64,000 nt of DNA from Corallococcus sp. NCRR (lineage in GTDB: Bacteria; Myxococcota; Myxococcia; Myxococcales; Myxococcaceae): NCBI RefSeq assembly GCF_026965535.1, contig NZ_CP114039.1, positions 124,001-188,000 of the forward strand, written 5' to 3'. The notes below the pieces were generated by a model. It saw only the letters and a list, made by a program, of their open reading frames with translations, was not told the origin of the DNA and did no database searches. Positions 27,858-36,052 of the stretch are shown in pieces. The position numbers were made by a program, and so were the translations under genes. The first letter of the stretch is position 1, and every line of letters starts with the position of its first letter.

Positions 27858-29305
27858 GGCGCGTCCGCCTTGGGGACCTCTTCCACCGCGCCCTTGCCGC
27901 TCGTGCTCCGCGTGTCCTTGAAGGAGAAGCTGGCGCCCACCAGCAGCGTGGCCTGGAAGAAGCGGACGTCCTGGGTCCGCATGGAGGAGGACAGGCCCAG
28001 TTGCTGGAGCGACTCCGAGAAGCGGCTGGTCTGCTTGCTGCCCCACGCCAGGTCGCCGCCCAGCGTGAAGCGCGAGCGGCCCAGCACGAAGTGGATGCCC
28101 GAGGCGACGTGGTACAGGTCCCAGCCGCCGAGCAGGGCGTTCGTCCCGGGCGTCTGGTCCAACGCGCTGAAGTCCGTGTGCCCGCTCAGGTACACCCGCA
28201 CCCGGTCCCCCAGCGCCTGCTCCACGCCCAGCGCCCCGTTGAGCAGCGGCTTGAGCGCGAAGGCGTAGTCCCCGTCGATGGGCTCGGAGGCGCCGCGCGG
28301 CACGATGGGCTCCGCGTCCACCAGGGTGATGGTCGTGACACGCGCGTAGCCCTCCAGGGACGCGTACACCGCGGTCGACGCGCCGAAGTTCCGGCTGACG
28401 CCGAGCGCCGCGGACCAGGAGTTGCGGAAGTGCGCCGGCAGGTCCTCCTGATAGTTGAACACGGGGGCGGGCGCGTTCGTGTCCAGCCCCTGGGACTGGA
28501 CGGCGCGCTCGTACCCCACCGAGCCCCGGCCCCAGAGCGCCACGCTCGGCGTCGTCACCGCGAGTCCCACGGCCCAGGGGCCGCGCTGGTAGCTGGCGCC
28601 CACCTTCAACAACACCCGGACGTGGTCGAACTCCAGGTCGCGGCCCAGGGTCGCCAGCAGTTGCTGGCCGGCGGCGCCGGAGCCCTGCGCCAGCGTCTGG
28701 AAGCTCAGCTCGTGATGCCGGGACGCGATGAACGGCGTCAGGCCCAGGCCCAGGTGCTCCGTGACGGGGTAGGCCCAGGAGAGGCCCGTCCAGAACTCGC
28801 TCACGGTCTGGTCCAGGCGCACGTTCGTGGACAGCAGGTCCAGGCCCTGCACGCCGGCCAGGTCCGTGCCCAGCCGCGTGCCGCGCGACTGCAGGCTGTA
28901 GGCGAAGCCCTGGCGCGTGAGCAGCGAGTAGGCCATCCGGGACTTCCCCAGGAACCCGAAGCGCAGCGAGCCGGCGATGAGCGACGGCAGCACGTCCACG
29001 TTGGAGTCGGACAGGCCCCTGCCCTGGCCCTGCCCGTCCTTCACGTTCACGTGCGTGTACTCATAGACGCTGCCGGTGAGCTCCAGCTCCGGCGCGCCCA
29101 GGAGCGCGAGCGCGCCGGGGTTGTAATAGACGGCGCTGATGTCGTTCGGGTTGCCCACGAAGGCGCCGCCCAAGAGCCACGCCCGGTTGCCGAACTGCCG
29201 CGTGGTGTAGTGCGCGTCCTGCGCCAGCGCCGGCACGGACAGCAGCAGGACCAGCACCGCGCCCGTCACCGCGCTCCCTCGGACCCTGGATTGGATTGGC
29301 GTCAT
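27854..29305 (-). CDS. Outer-membrane protein, OmpP1/FadL-like
   Basis: The protein has 483 residues; the ATG at 29305 lies just 4 bases after the SulP stop. Signal peptide GAVLVLLLSVPALAQ is cleaved near residue 28. The mature N-terminus reads RAWLLGGAFVGNPNDISAVYYNPGAL, the hatch-region signature of FadL-type channels (A.VG...D..A.YYNPA). The rest is alternating-strand barrel sequence. The last residues extend beyond the usual terminal Phe into a charged tail (STSGKGAVEEVPKADAP), which is unusual for a barrel. It probably imports hydrophobic compounds through the outer membrane. It is translationally coupled to the ThrE-like gene. Confidence 0.75.
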   Translation of the reverse strand: MTPIQSRVRGSAVTGAVLVLLLSVPALAQDAHYTTRQFGNRAWLLGGAFVGNPNDISAVYYNPGALALLGAPELELTGSVYEYTHVNVKDGQGQGRGLSDSNVDVLPSLIAGSLRFGFLGKSRMAYSLLTRQGFAYSLQSRGTRLGTDLAGVQGLDLLSTNVRLDQTVSEFWTGLSWAYPVTEHLGLGLTPFIASRHHELSFQTLAQGSGAAGQQLLATLGRDLEFDHVRVLLKVGASYQRGPWAVGLAVTTPSVALWGRGSVGYERAVQSQGLDTNAPAPVFNYQEDLPAHFRNSWSAALGVSRNFGASTAVYASLEGYARVTTITLVDAEPIVPRGASEPIDGDYAFALKPLLNGALGVEQALGDRVRVYLSGHTDFSALDQTPGTNALLGGWDLYHVASGIHFVLGRSRFTLGGDLAWGSKQTSRFSESLQQLGLSSSMRTQDVRFFQATLLVGASFSFKDTRSTSGKGAVEEVPKADAP

Positions 29306-29309
29306 GGCG

Positions 29310-31067
29310 TCAGTGCACCCGTGGTGAGGCGGCGGGCTCGCCGCTCCCGGCGGTCCGCGCGTCGTCTCGCGATTCGAGGTAGGCGCGTACGGCCGCGCCC
29401 ACGGTGGGAAAGAGCCGGTCCTCGCCAATCCGCGCGGCCAGCCCCGAGCGCTTCAGCATCCGGCGCATGGGCGCGCGCGCCTGGGCCACGGCGAAGACGA
29501 GGCCTTCGTCCGTGAGCTCGTGGCGCACCTTCTCCAGGCTCTCGGCGGCGGTGATGTCCAGGTCGAACACGGAGGACGCGTCCAGCACGAACCACCGCAC
29601 CGGGTGGCGCGACTCGGCCACCAGCCGGCGCACCTGTTCGCGCAGGAAGCGGGCGTTGGCGAAGAAGAGGGGCGCGTCGAAGCGGTAGACGACGAGGCCG
29701 GGAATCGTCTCCGCGTCCGCGTGGCCCTCCACGTCGTGCCAGCCGGGCATGCCCTCGCGCTCGCCCAGCACGGCGTCGTGCGGGTGCGCCGCGCGGCGGA
29801 TGAGGTCCACCAGCGCCAGCGCCACCGCGATGAGGATGCCCTGGAGGATGCCCAGGAAGAGCACGCCCAGCATCGTCACCACCGCGAGCACCGCCTCCAC
29901 CGGCCGCACGCGCCAGAGCCGGAGGACGGGCTTCACCTCCAGCAGGTACACCGCCGCGACGATGACGATGGCCCCCAGCGTCACCAGCGGCAGCTTCGAC
30001 AGGAGCGGCGTGAGGAACAGCGAGAACAGGAGCACCACCCCGGCCGCGCCCACGCCGACGAGCTGCGTGCGCCCCTTCATGGACGCGTTGACCGCCGTGC
30101 GCGAGTCGCTGCCAGTCACCGGGAAGCCCTGCGTGAGGCCGGTGAGCAGGTTGGCCGCCGCCTGGCCGAAGAACTCCTGGTCGGCGTTCAGCCGGTAGCC
30201 GAAGCGGTCCGCGTAGATGCGGCCCGTGAGCACGGAGCCGGCGTAGTTCACCAGCGCGAGGCTGAAGGCCGCGGGCAGCAGCGTGCGCACGTCGTCGAAG
30301 CGCAGGGAGGGCAGGCCGAAGGAGGGCGGCGCCGCGGCGATGGGCCCCACCACCTTCACGCCGCCGTGCTCCAGTTGGAACGCCCAGGTCGCCAGCGTGG
30401 TGAGCGCCACCATCACCAGCGGCGCGGGCCAGCGCGGCAGGAAGCGGCGCATGGCCACCAGCGCCGCGACGATGGCCAGCCCCAACACCAGCGTGGGCAC
30501 GTGCGTGCGGCCCACGTTCGCCGCGACCTCGTGCAACTGCCCCGCGAACGCGTTCGACCTGCGCTCCAGCCCGAACATCCGCGCCAACTGGCTGCCGATG
30601 ATGATGAGCGCCGCGCCGTTGATGTAGCCGATGAGGATGGGCCGCGACAGGAAGTCCGCCAGCGCCCCCGCCCGGAACAGCCCGCCCAGGAGGCTCACGA
30701 CGCCCACCATCAACGCCAGGAGCGCCGCCAGGGACGCGAGCCGCTCCGGCCCTCCGCCCGCCACCATCGGCCCCAGCGCCGTCGCGGTGAGGATGGCCGC
30801 GCCCGCCTCCGGCCCCAGCAGCAGGTGGCGCGACGGCCCGAACAGCGCGTACGCCAGCATCGCGAAGACGCCCGCGTACAGCCCCGCCGCGGGGCGCACG
30901 CCGACAATCTGCGCGTAGGCCAGTCCCTGGGGGATGAGCATCGCGCCCACGGTGAGCGCGGACAGGACGTCCGCGCGCAGCCACCGCCGCTCATAGGTCC
31001 GCGCCTGCTCGACACCCGGGAGGAAGCGGCCCAGGACATGAGCGGCCGTGGCCGCGGTGTGCTTCAT
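29310..31067 (-). CDS. SulP/SLC26 family anion permease with STAS domain
   Basis: The protein has 585 residues; the ATG at 31067 follows GGGAGAAGGG. The membrane domain (about 30-430) shows GAMLIPQGLAYAQIVGVRPAAGLYAG, the SulP signature, and further spans including TGLTQGFPVTGSDSRTAVN. The cytoplasmic STAS domain (about 450-575) contains VVYRFDAPLFFANARFLREQV and FVLDASSVFDLDITAAESL. Family members carry sulfate, bicarbonate or dicarboxylates. Proximity to sulfatases suggests sulfate, while the glutamate/acid-stress context makes bicarbonate or dicarboxylate equally plausible. Confidence 0.92.
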   Translation of the reverse strand: MKHTAATAAHVLGRFLPGVEQARTYERRWLRADVLSALTVGAMLIPQGLAYAQIVGVRPAAGLYAGVFAMLAYALFGPSRHLLLGPEAGAAILTATALGPMVAGGGPERLASLAALLALMVGVVSLLGGLFRAGALADFLSRPILIGYINGAALIIIGSQLARMFGLERRSNAFAGQLHEVAANVGRTHVPTLVLGLAIVAALVAMRRFLPRWPAPLVMVALTTLATWAFQLEHGGVKVVGPIAAAPPSFGLPSLRFDDVRTLLPAAFSLALVNYAGSVLTGRIYADRFGYRLNADQEFFGQAAANLLTGLTQGFPVTGSDSRTAVNASMKGRTQLVGVGAAGVVLLFSLFLTPLLSKLPLVTLGAIVIVAAVYLLEVKPVLRLWRVRPVEAVLAVVTMLGVLFLGILQGILIAVALALVDLIRRAAHPHDAVLGEREGMPGWHDVEGHADAETIPGLVVYRFDAPLFFANARFLREQVRRLVAESRHPVRWFVLDASSVFDLDITAAESLEKVRHELTDEGLVFAVAQARAPMRRMLKRSGLAARIGEDRLFPTVGAAVRAYLESRDDARTAGSGEPAASPRVH

Positions 31068-31187
31068 GGCCCTTCTCCCCCCCGTGCGCCTGGCCTCCTG
31101 GACGCAAGGAAGGGTGGAGGCCCCCGGGCCCCGCGGCATCACCCACCGGGGTGCGTTGCGCGCATCGGTTTCAGGACAGGAAGGGGC

Positions 31188-32090
31188 TCACGTGCCCGTG
31201 GAGGTCCGCCTGCCGGATGGCAGTGACGGCCCGCCGCCGCGCTCGGACGCCTGGTGGCGCTGGTTCCAGAGCAGGTACGGCACCAGGGCCACGGTGCGGA
31301 TGAGGAGGTACAACCCCATGACACCCAGCAGGCTCTTCATGGGATAGGTGCTGCCACCCAGGCAGAAGGCGAAGGCGGGGTTGCCGAAGACCGCGGAGAT
31401 GGCCAGCGCCGTGCGGTCCCCGGGCCGGGGCCGGCCGGCCACGTGTCCCAGGGCCGCGGCCCCCAGCGTCACCACCACCATGGCGACGAACGCCCAGGGG
31501 TGGAGGCGCTTCAACAGCGGGAAGCTGGCGGCGATCAACGCCAGCGCGGCCACGCCCAGGGCGACGTTGAAGTAGAGCTTCACCGGCTTGCGCAGCCGGT
31601 GCGCCCAGACGGGCGCCACCTTCTGGAGGCCGATGCCGAGCGCGAAGGGCACGAGGAACGGGAGGATGACCCTGCCCAGGAGCACGCCGTACGGCGGCGC
31701 CTGGATGGCCACGGGGAACAGCCGCTCCAGCAGGTTCAGGGACAGCGGCATCAGCACGACGGCGACGAGCGACAGGGTGATGGACAGCGCCAGGGTCAGC
31801 GACAGGTTGCCCTTCTGCTGGGACACGACGTTGAGCGCCATGGGCAGCCCGGGGCAGAACGCCATCAGCGCGATGACGCCCGCCGCGACAGGCGGCACCG
31901 GCAGCACCTTCACCACGACGAGGGACAGCAAGGGCACGCCGATGAGACATACGCCCAGCCCTCGCGCGAACGCCGGCTGCCGCACGCCCTGGCCCAGGTT
32001 CGCCAGGTGCCACGACAGGCCCTGCGACAGCCCGAGCGCGATGATGAAGGTCGAAATCATCAGCTTGATGAGGGCATGCAAGGCGTCCAT
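31188..32090 (-). CDS. Bile acid:sodium symporter (BASS) family transporter
   Basis: The protein has 300 residues. The ATG at 32090 overlaps the upstream stop by one base (TGATG), with GGAGG eight bases before. It has about nine hydrophobic segments. IALMAFCPGLPMALNVVSQQKGNLSLTLALSI matches the BASS/SBF crossover region, and AISAVFGNPAFAFCLGG the second. It would co-transport an organic anion with sodium across the inner membrane; real substrates in bacteria vary. It is translationally coupled to the exported HAD phosphatase. Confidence 0.82.
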   Translation of the reverse strand: MDALHALIKLMISTFIIALGLSQGLSWHLANLGQGVRQPAFARGLGVCLIGVPLLSLVVVKVLPVPPVAAGVIALMAFCPGLPMALNVVSQQKGNLSLTLALSITLSLVAVVLMPLSLNLLERLFPVAIQAPPYGVLLGRVILPFLVPFALGIGLQKVAPVWAHRLRKPVKLYFNVALGVAALALIAASFPLLKRLHPWAFVAMVVVTLGAAALGHVAGRPRPGDRTALAISAVFGNPAFAFCLGGSTYPMKSLLGVMGLYLLIRTVALVPYLLWNQRHQASERGGGPSLPSGRRTSTGT

Positions 32091-33085
32091 CACCGAACCT
32101 CCGCCGGGAAGATGCGCTTCCAGTCGTCGCGCATGCTGACCACGGTCCAGCCGCCCTCGCGCGCGGCCTTCAGGGACGCGTCGTTCTTCTCCTGGTAGGC
32201 GAACTCACGCTCCGCGTCGTCGTGGTGGATGAGCAACGCGAAGCCGGGGCGCGGCTGCTCCTTCGTGTACTGGAGCATCTGGATGTCACCGCCCGAGCGG
32301 ACGTTGCCCGCGGCGAACACCGGCCGCCGCCCGATGCGCCGCTCGATTCCCACCGGCTTGCCGGCCTTGTCGTTGAGGTGGTCCAGGCGGGCCTCGCGCC
32401 GCAGCACCGGGTGGCCGTTGCCGTCGTCGAACTTCTCCTGGAGGTCGCTGCCGATGACCTGCTGGGGCGGGATGCCGTAGGTGTCCTCGGAGACGACGCG
32501 CATGAAGTCCGTGCCACCGCCCGAGGAGATCCACGTCTGGAAGCCGTTGGCGCGCAGGTACTGGAGCAGCTCCAGCATGGGTGCGTAGGCGAGCTGCGTG
32601 TAGGGCACGCCGAGCTTCGGGTGGCGCGCGGTCTGGAAGAAGGCGCGGGCCTCGCGGGCGAACTCGTCCTGCGTCTTGCCTTTGTAGGTGGCGGCGAACA
32701 GCTCCATCAACTGGGGCTCGTCCATGGAGGACAGCAGGGCCACGTCCCCTTCCAGCACGGCCTTGAAGGGCTGCCGCTTCGCGAGCGACGCGTCCTGCTT
32801 CACGGCCGCCTTGACCTGCTCCAGCAGGAAGGCGCCCTGGACGACGGGCTGCTCCTGCCAGAGCGTGCCGTCGTTGTCGAAGGTGGCGATGCGCTCCTCC
32901 GGGGGGATGTAGCCAGGGCTGCCCTCGGTGGTGGCGCGGGTGACGAAGTCGATGATGGACTGCTTCACCGGGCCGTCATTCCAGGACGGCAGCGGATCCG
33001 CCGCCAGCGCCTGGAGGGGGATGGCGAGCCACAGCGCCAGCGCCCACGGCAGGCAGGCCGGGCCCATCCCTGTGCGTCGCCTCAC
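32090..33085 (-). CDS. Exported HAD-superfamily phosphatase
   Basis: It has 331 residues if it starts at the GTG at 33085, which has GGAGG six bases upstream; the ATG at 33067 lies too close to its purine tract. That start gives a signal peptide RRRTGMGPACLPWALALWLAIPLQALAA. HAD motif I is FDNDGTLW (first Asp the expected nucleophile), motif II is in WISSGGGTDF, and FAAGNVRSGGD is in the motif III/IV area. It resembles the PSP-like, phosphoserine-phosphatase-type HAD group but is predicted periplasmic. Its substrate is unknown. Such secreted HADs recur next to sulfatase and FGE genes in other bacteria, from memory. Confidence 0.85.
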   Translation of the reverse strand: MRRRTGMGPACLPWALALWLAIPLQALAADPLPSWNDGPVKQSIIDFVTRATTEGSPGYIPPEERIATFDNDGTLWQEQPVVQGAFLLEQVKAAVKQDASLAKRQPFKAVLEGDVALLSSMDEPQLMELFAATYKGKTQDEFAREARAFFQTARHPKLGVPYTQLAYAPMLELLQYLRANGFQTWISSGGGTDFMRVVSEDTYGIPPQQVIGSDLQEKFDDGNGHPVLRREARLDHLNDKAGKPVGIERRIGRRPVFAAGNVRSGGDIQMLQYTKEQPRPGFALLIHHDDAEREFAYQEKNDASLKAAREGGWTVVSMRDDWKRIFPAEVR

Positions 33086-33435
33086 GGTCGCCTCCTGTCC
33101 CGGTGCAATCCCAGACATGAGGTTGGGAACGCGGAGGTCACTCCACAACGCGGCGTGGAGGGCGCGGGAGGAGCGCCCGCCGTGCCCGGCCGCCAGTGAG
33201 GAGGCGGCGTCTGGCGGAGGGGGAAACGGCGCAGCACAGGCCCCCCATGAGTCCGAGCAGCAAGCAACGCGTTCGGGCTCCCGCCATCACGTCCTCCCCT
33301 GCCTGTGCCGCGCCCGGGGATGAAGCTGGTGAGGAAGTGGAGGCGGTCGCCACGGAACGTGGGTCGCACGGGGATGTCCGCTGAAGCGGCCCGGTGCCTG
33401 CCTTCGGACGCGCGTGCACGCATCCAGGCGCCCGC
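33086..33435. other. 350-base region between exported HAD gene and DUF2019 gene
   Basis: The region separates two minus-strand genes and should hold the HAD-gene promoter. One small minus-strand ORF (33138-33287) with a ribosome site lies in it. I saw no repeat, dyad or recognisable promoter box. It marks the left boundary of the toxin-immunity patch. Confidence 0.5.
33138..33287 (-). CDS. Possible 49-residue protein with hydrophobic N-terminus
   Basis: An ATG at 33287 has GGGGAGG about four bases upstream. The N-terminus reads GARTRCLLLGLMGGLCCAVSP, like a short signal or membrane segment. An Arg/Pro-rich tail follows, which could equally be read-through of non-coding GC-rich DNA. No family is recognised, and it is only a candidate. 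Confidence 0.25.
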   Translation of the reverse strand: MAGARTRCLLLGLMGGLCCAVSPSARRRLLTGGRARRALLPRPPRRVVE

Positions 33436-33786
33436 TCACTCCGGGTCGAGCTCCCAGGTGCCTTCGGCCCAGCGTTGAAGGTTCAAGGTGGCGCCAATGG
33501 CCGCCAGGCCTCCTTCCGCCGCGATGGCCTCCAACACCGCCTTCGACTCCTCCGTGCGATATCGCAGGAGGAATGATGCCGCCATGCCTCGCACGTCCGC
33601 GCGGGGATGCTTCAGCAAGGTGGAGAGCGCCTCCCGGCCGGCATCGCCCTGCGCGAGCAGCGCGTCCAAGGCAGCTCCGTACTTCCGAGCATGCTTGTTG
33701 CCCTTCCTGGAGTCACCCTCCCGGATGCAGTCGCCCTGCGCGGCGACATGGTGCGCGAACTGTTCAACGAGTTCCTTCAACTCCAT
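33436..33786 (-). CDS. DUF2019 family protein, likely immunity protein to the adjacent SitA-like toxin
   Basis: The protein has 116 residues. The start at 33786 overlaps the toxin stop (TGATG) with AAGGGAG eight bases upstream; an ATG at 33792 is too close to that site. It is all-helical with HEAT-like pairs: ELVEQFAHHVAAQG, GNKHARKYGAALDALLAQGDAGREAL, HPRADVRGMAASFLLRYRTEES, QRWAEGTWELDP. These blocks match what I recall of DUF2019. DUF2019 proteins are frequent immediate partners of myxobacterial polymorphic toxins. It is intact, while its toxin is broken, so it may act as a surviving resistance gene. Confidence 0.82.
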   Translation of the reverse strand: MELKELVEQFAHHVAAQGDCIREGDSRKGNKHARKYGAALDALLAQGDAGREALSTLLKHPRADVRGMAASFLLRYRTEESKAVLEAIAAEGGLAAIGATLNLQRWAEGTWELDPE

Positions 33787-34864
33787 CACCATGCTCCCTT
33801 CGAGACCTGCTCCAAGACGAACGTCCCAAAGCGGCGTTGCTCCTCGAAAGGCTGGGGGCTCAGCCATTCCACGTTCCCGGGCGTCTGCTCGACGATGTGA
33901 TGCCACTGCTTGCCAGCGCCCGCGGGCCCCATGGCCTGCTTGAAGCCGCTGAACGAGCCCCAGGACCTGACACCGGGAGTCGGCGGAGGACCTCCTCCTC
34001 CCGGTCCTTGAGCCGTCATCGCGACCGCGCCCGGCGCCAGGGAGAGCGTGACGGTGCCCGCGCCCACCGCGACCGACCGCACTTCGCCTACCGCCGTGAG
34101 CCGGACTCCCAACTGGGACCCGGCCTGCACGGAAGCCTGCGCAGCTCCTGGTAGTGCGGGCACGCTCCGCCAGCCCCGCCGCGGTGTTCCCCATCGCCGC
34201 CGTGGCCAGCATCACGAAGGCACGTGCCGCGTTGCGCCCCATGACCTTGCCGTACCGCTCCCCCGCCTGACGCAGTTCATTGAACGTGAGGGCCCTGTCC
34301 GAGGCCTCCACCAGTTGTCTGAAGCCGACGATGAGCCCCCAGAACGTGTCGATGCCCACGTAGGCGATGAGCGTGGCGGTCATCACCGCCGCGATTCCCT
34401 TGGAGATGGGCTCCGGCACCGCGAGCAGGACCATGTACGTGGTCCACGTCCACAGCACCGCGGCCATCATGGCTTCAGGGTCGGCCATGCCCTTGAAGGC
34501 ATCCATCATCTCCGTGAGGACCACTCCCCGGGCCAGCGCCATGGCGAGCACGTAGCGGCCGTCACCATCCAGCCCCCAACGGCGTGATGCGCCGCTCGCG
34601 TGGCTCGAAGCGGTAGGTGCCACTGCGAGCTTCCATCTGGAACAACTCACGCGCGGCTTGCTGCGGACGGGAAGAAGGCCGGACGCGCCGGGCGCTGTCC
34701 TTGAGTGAGGCCCCGACTTCGTCCAACGCCACCACGCGGGCGTCCTGGCGAGGAACGAAGGTGGCCTTCCGGCCCGCGCCCATGTCCAACGTCACCACCG
34801 GCCGGACACCGCCACATCCGGACAGCACGACCAGCAGAAAGACCCACCACCCACGAGCAAGCAT
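33786..34864 (-). pseudogene. SitA-like lipoprotein polymorphic toxin, disrupted by two frameshifts
   Basis: Three overlapping reading frames together give one recognisable protein. Frame 1 (34864 to about 34573) encodes signal peptide and lipobox VFLLVVLSGC, then VVTLDMGAGRKATFVPR and RYRFEP-type sequence, as in SitA lipoproteins. Frame 2 (about 34572 to 34166) encodes DGDGRYVLAMALARGVVL, a membrane-associated middle and GKVMGRNAARAFVMLATAAMGNTAAG. Frame 3 (about 34165 to 33786) encodes PALPGAAQASVQAG and the effector end GFKQAMGPAGAGKQWHHIVEQTPGNVEWL. The first shift coincides with a C5 run on the plus strand (34573-34577). The second is near 34164. SitA toxins are passed between kin by TraA-dependent outer-membrane exchange. 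Sequencing error is an alternative. Confidence 0.72.
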
Positions 34865-34922
34865 TCGGAGCCCTCTCCCGGATGCTTAGCCTGAACCAGA
34901 CAAGGGCGGAATGCGTGTCCTC

Positions 34923-35879
34923 TTACGCGTGGCGCCAGCGCGAAGACAGCACCGTCAGCGCCACGAGCGCACTGCCCGCTCCCGCGAGCGCCATCAGGGG
35001 CCGGCGCAGCCGCGCGCCCAGCGCCTCCAGTGCTCCGGCCGTGATCTCCCGGCTCGTGCGCCGCACCAGGTCCTGGTTGCGTGGCGACTCCCGCCAGCGG
35101 AGCGCATCCTGCGCGAGCGCGCTCCCCGCGCCCCGGACGGTCGCCGCAGCGGTGCGCTCGGCCAGGGCCGCCAGGGATGCGCCCAGCGCTTCCGCGGAGG
35201 CCTTGGGATTCGTCACCAGCTCCTCGTGAAGGCCCGCCGCCAATCCCCGCACCAGCCCCTGCCCCGCTCGCTCCACCAGTTCGACCAACACGCCGGAGTC
35301 CTCGCGCAGCTTGGACTCGACTCCCAGCACCAGCCCCCGGCCCACCTTCGCGGCCACTTCCTCCCCCAACGGCACCACGCCGCGCGCGTCCTCCAGGATG
35401 GCTGGCAGGGAGTCGTGCAACTGCTCCGTGGCCGCCTTCACCACGCCCCGAGCCATCGCCTGGGCGCGCTCGCCCGGTGTGCGGATCTCATCCGTGCGGG
35501 AATGGGCGAATGACACCACTTCATCGAAGAGGTGGTTGAGCCTCACCACGAAGCCGTGGAGCGGCAGGCCCCCGTCGTTCCACTCCTTCTCCAACGCCTT
35601 TAGAGCCCCCTCCATGGCCGCCCCTGCCAGAACCTCGGTCGCTTCCGCCGGCGCTCCCGGTTCTCGCTCGGCGGCTTCGTGCACCATGCGGCTCAGCACC
35701 GTGAGCAGGTCCTGGAGCAAGGTGTTCAACTGACCGTCCGCGCCGGGGACCTCCTCGCGGATTCCGTCGGCTGTGCCGCGCACCACACCGGTCGCGATCT
35801 CGGCCGCCATCACGCGCTGCAGCGACACGGTCAGGTTGCGCAGCGCCTCGATGGGTCCCGTGCGGCCCGTGACTCCCAT
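34923..35879 (-). CDS. Uncharacterised helical protein with C-terminal membrane anchor
   Basis: It has about 318 residues from the ATG at 35879 (a purine tract AAGGACGGG lies rather far upstream). No family is recognised. The sequence is almost entirely amphipathic helix rich in Ala, Glu and Leu, with heptad-like blocks (LNTLLQDLLTVLSRMVHEAAE, LAAGLHEELVTNPKASAEALGASLAALAE). It ends in one hydrophobic segment followed by basic residues (PLMALAGAGSALVALTVLSSRWRHA), which suggests a tail anchor in the inner membrane. It is divergent from the second sulfatase and may belong to either the toxin patch or the sulfatase block. Confidence 0.7.
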   Translation of the reverse strand: MGVTGRTGPIEALRNLTVSLQRVMAAEIATGVVRGTADGIREEVPGADGQLNTLLQDLLTVLSRMVHEAAEREPGAPAEATEVLAGAAMEGALKALEKEWNDGGLPLHGFVVRLNHLFDEVVSFAHSRTDEIRTPGERAQAMARGVVKAATEQLHDSLPAILEDARGVVPLGEEVAAKVGRGLVLGVESKLREDSGVLVELVERAGQGLVRGLAAGLHEELVTNPKASAEALGASLAALAERTAAATVRGAGSALAQDALRWRESPRNQDLVRRTSREITAGALEALGARLRRPLMALAGAGSALVALTVLSSRWRHA

Positions 35880-36052
35880 CGGCACACCCGTCCTTCCACA
35901 GGAGGTTCCCCTTGAGGATGAGAACCCCGGTGCGCCCGGGCAACGACCTCCCGCCACGCCCTCCGCACGACAGGCCGCTCGCCCTCCGGTTGTCCGTCGC
36001 CCGCCGCGTCCCCAACCCTTACGCGCAAAGACAAACACCGGAGCGTGCCCGC
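35880..36052. promoter_or_regulatory. Divergent control region upstream of second arylsulfatase
   Basis: These 173 bases lie between divergent starts and should contain the promoter of the second sulfatase; GGAG nine bases before its ATG is the ribosome site. No clear sigma-factor box or dyad was identified. Confidence 0.35.

Noticed and set aside
33786-34864. Programmed ribosomal frameshifting to explain the toxin reading frames
   Set aside because: Two separate shifts would be needed, only one lies at a homopolymer, and no downstream stimulatory structure was seen. Decay or sequencing error is simpler.
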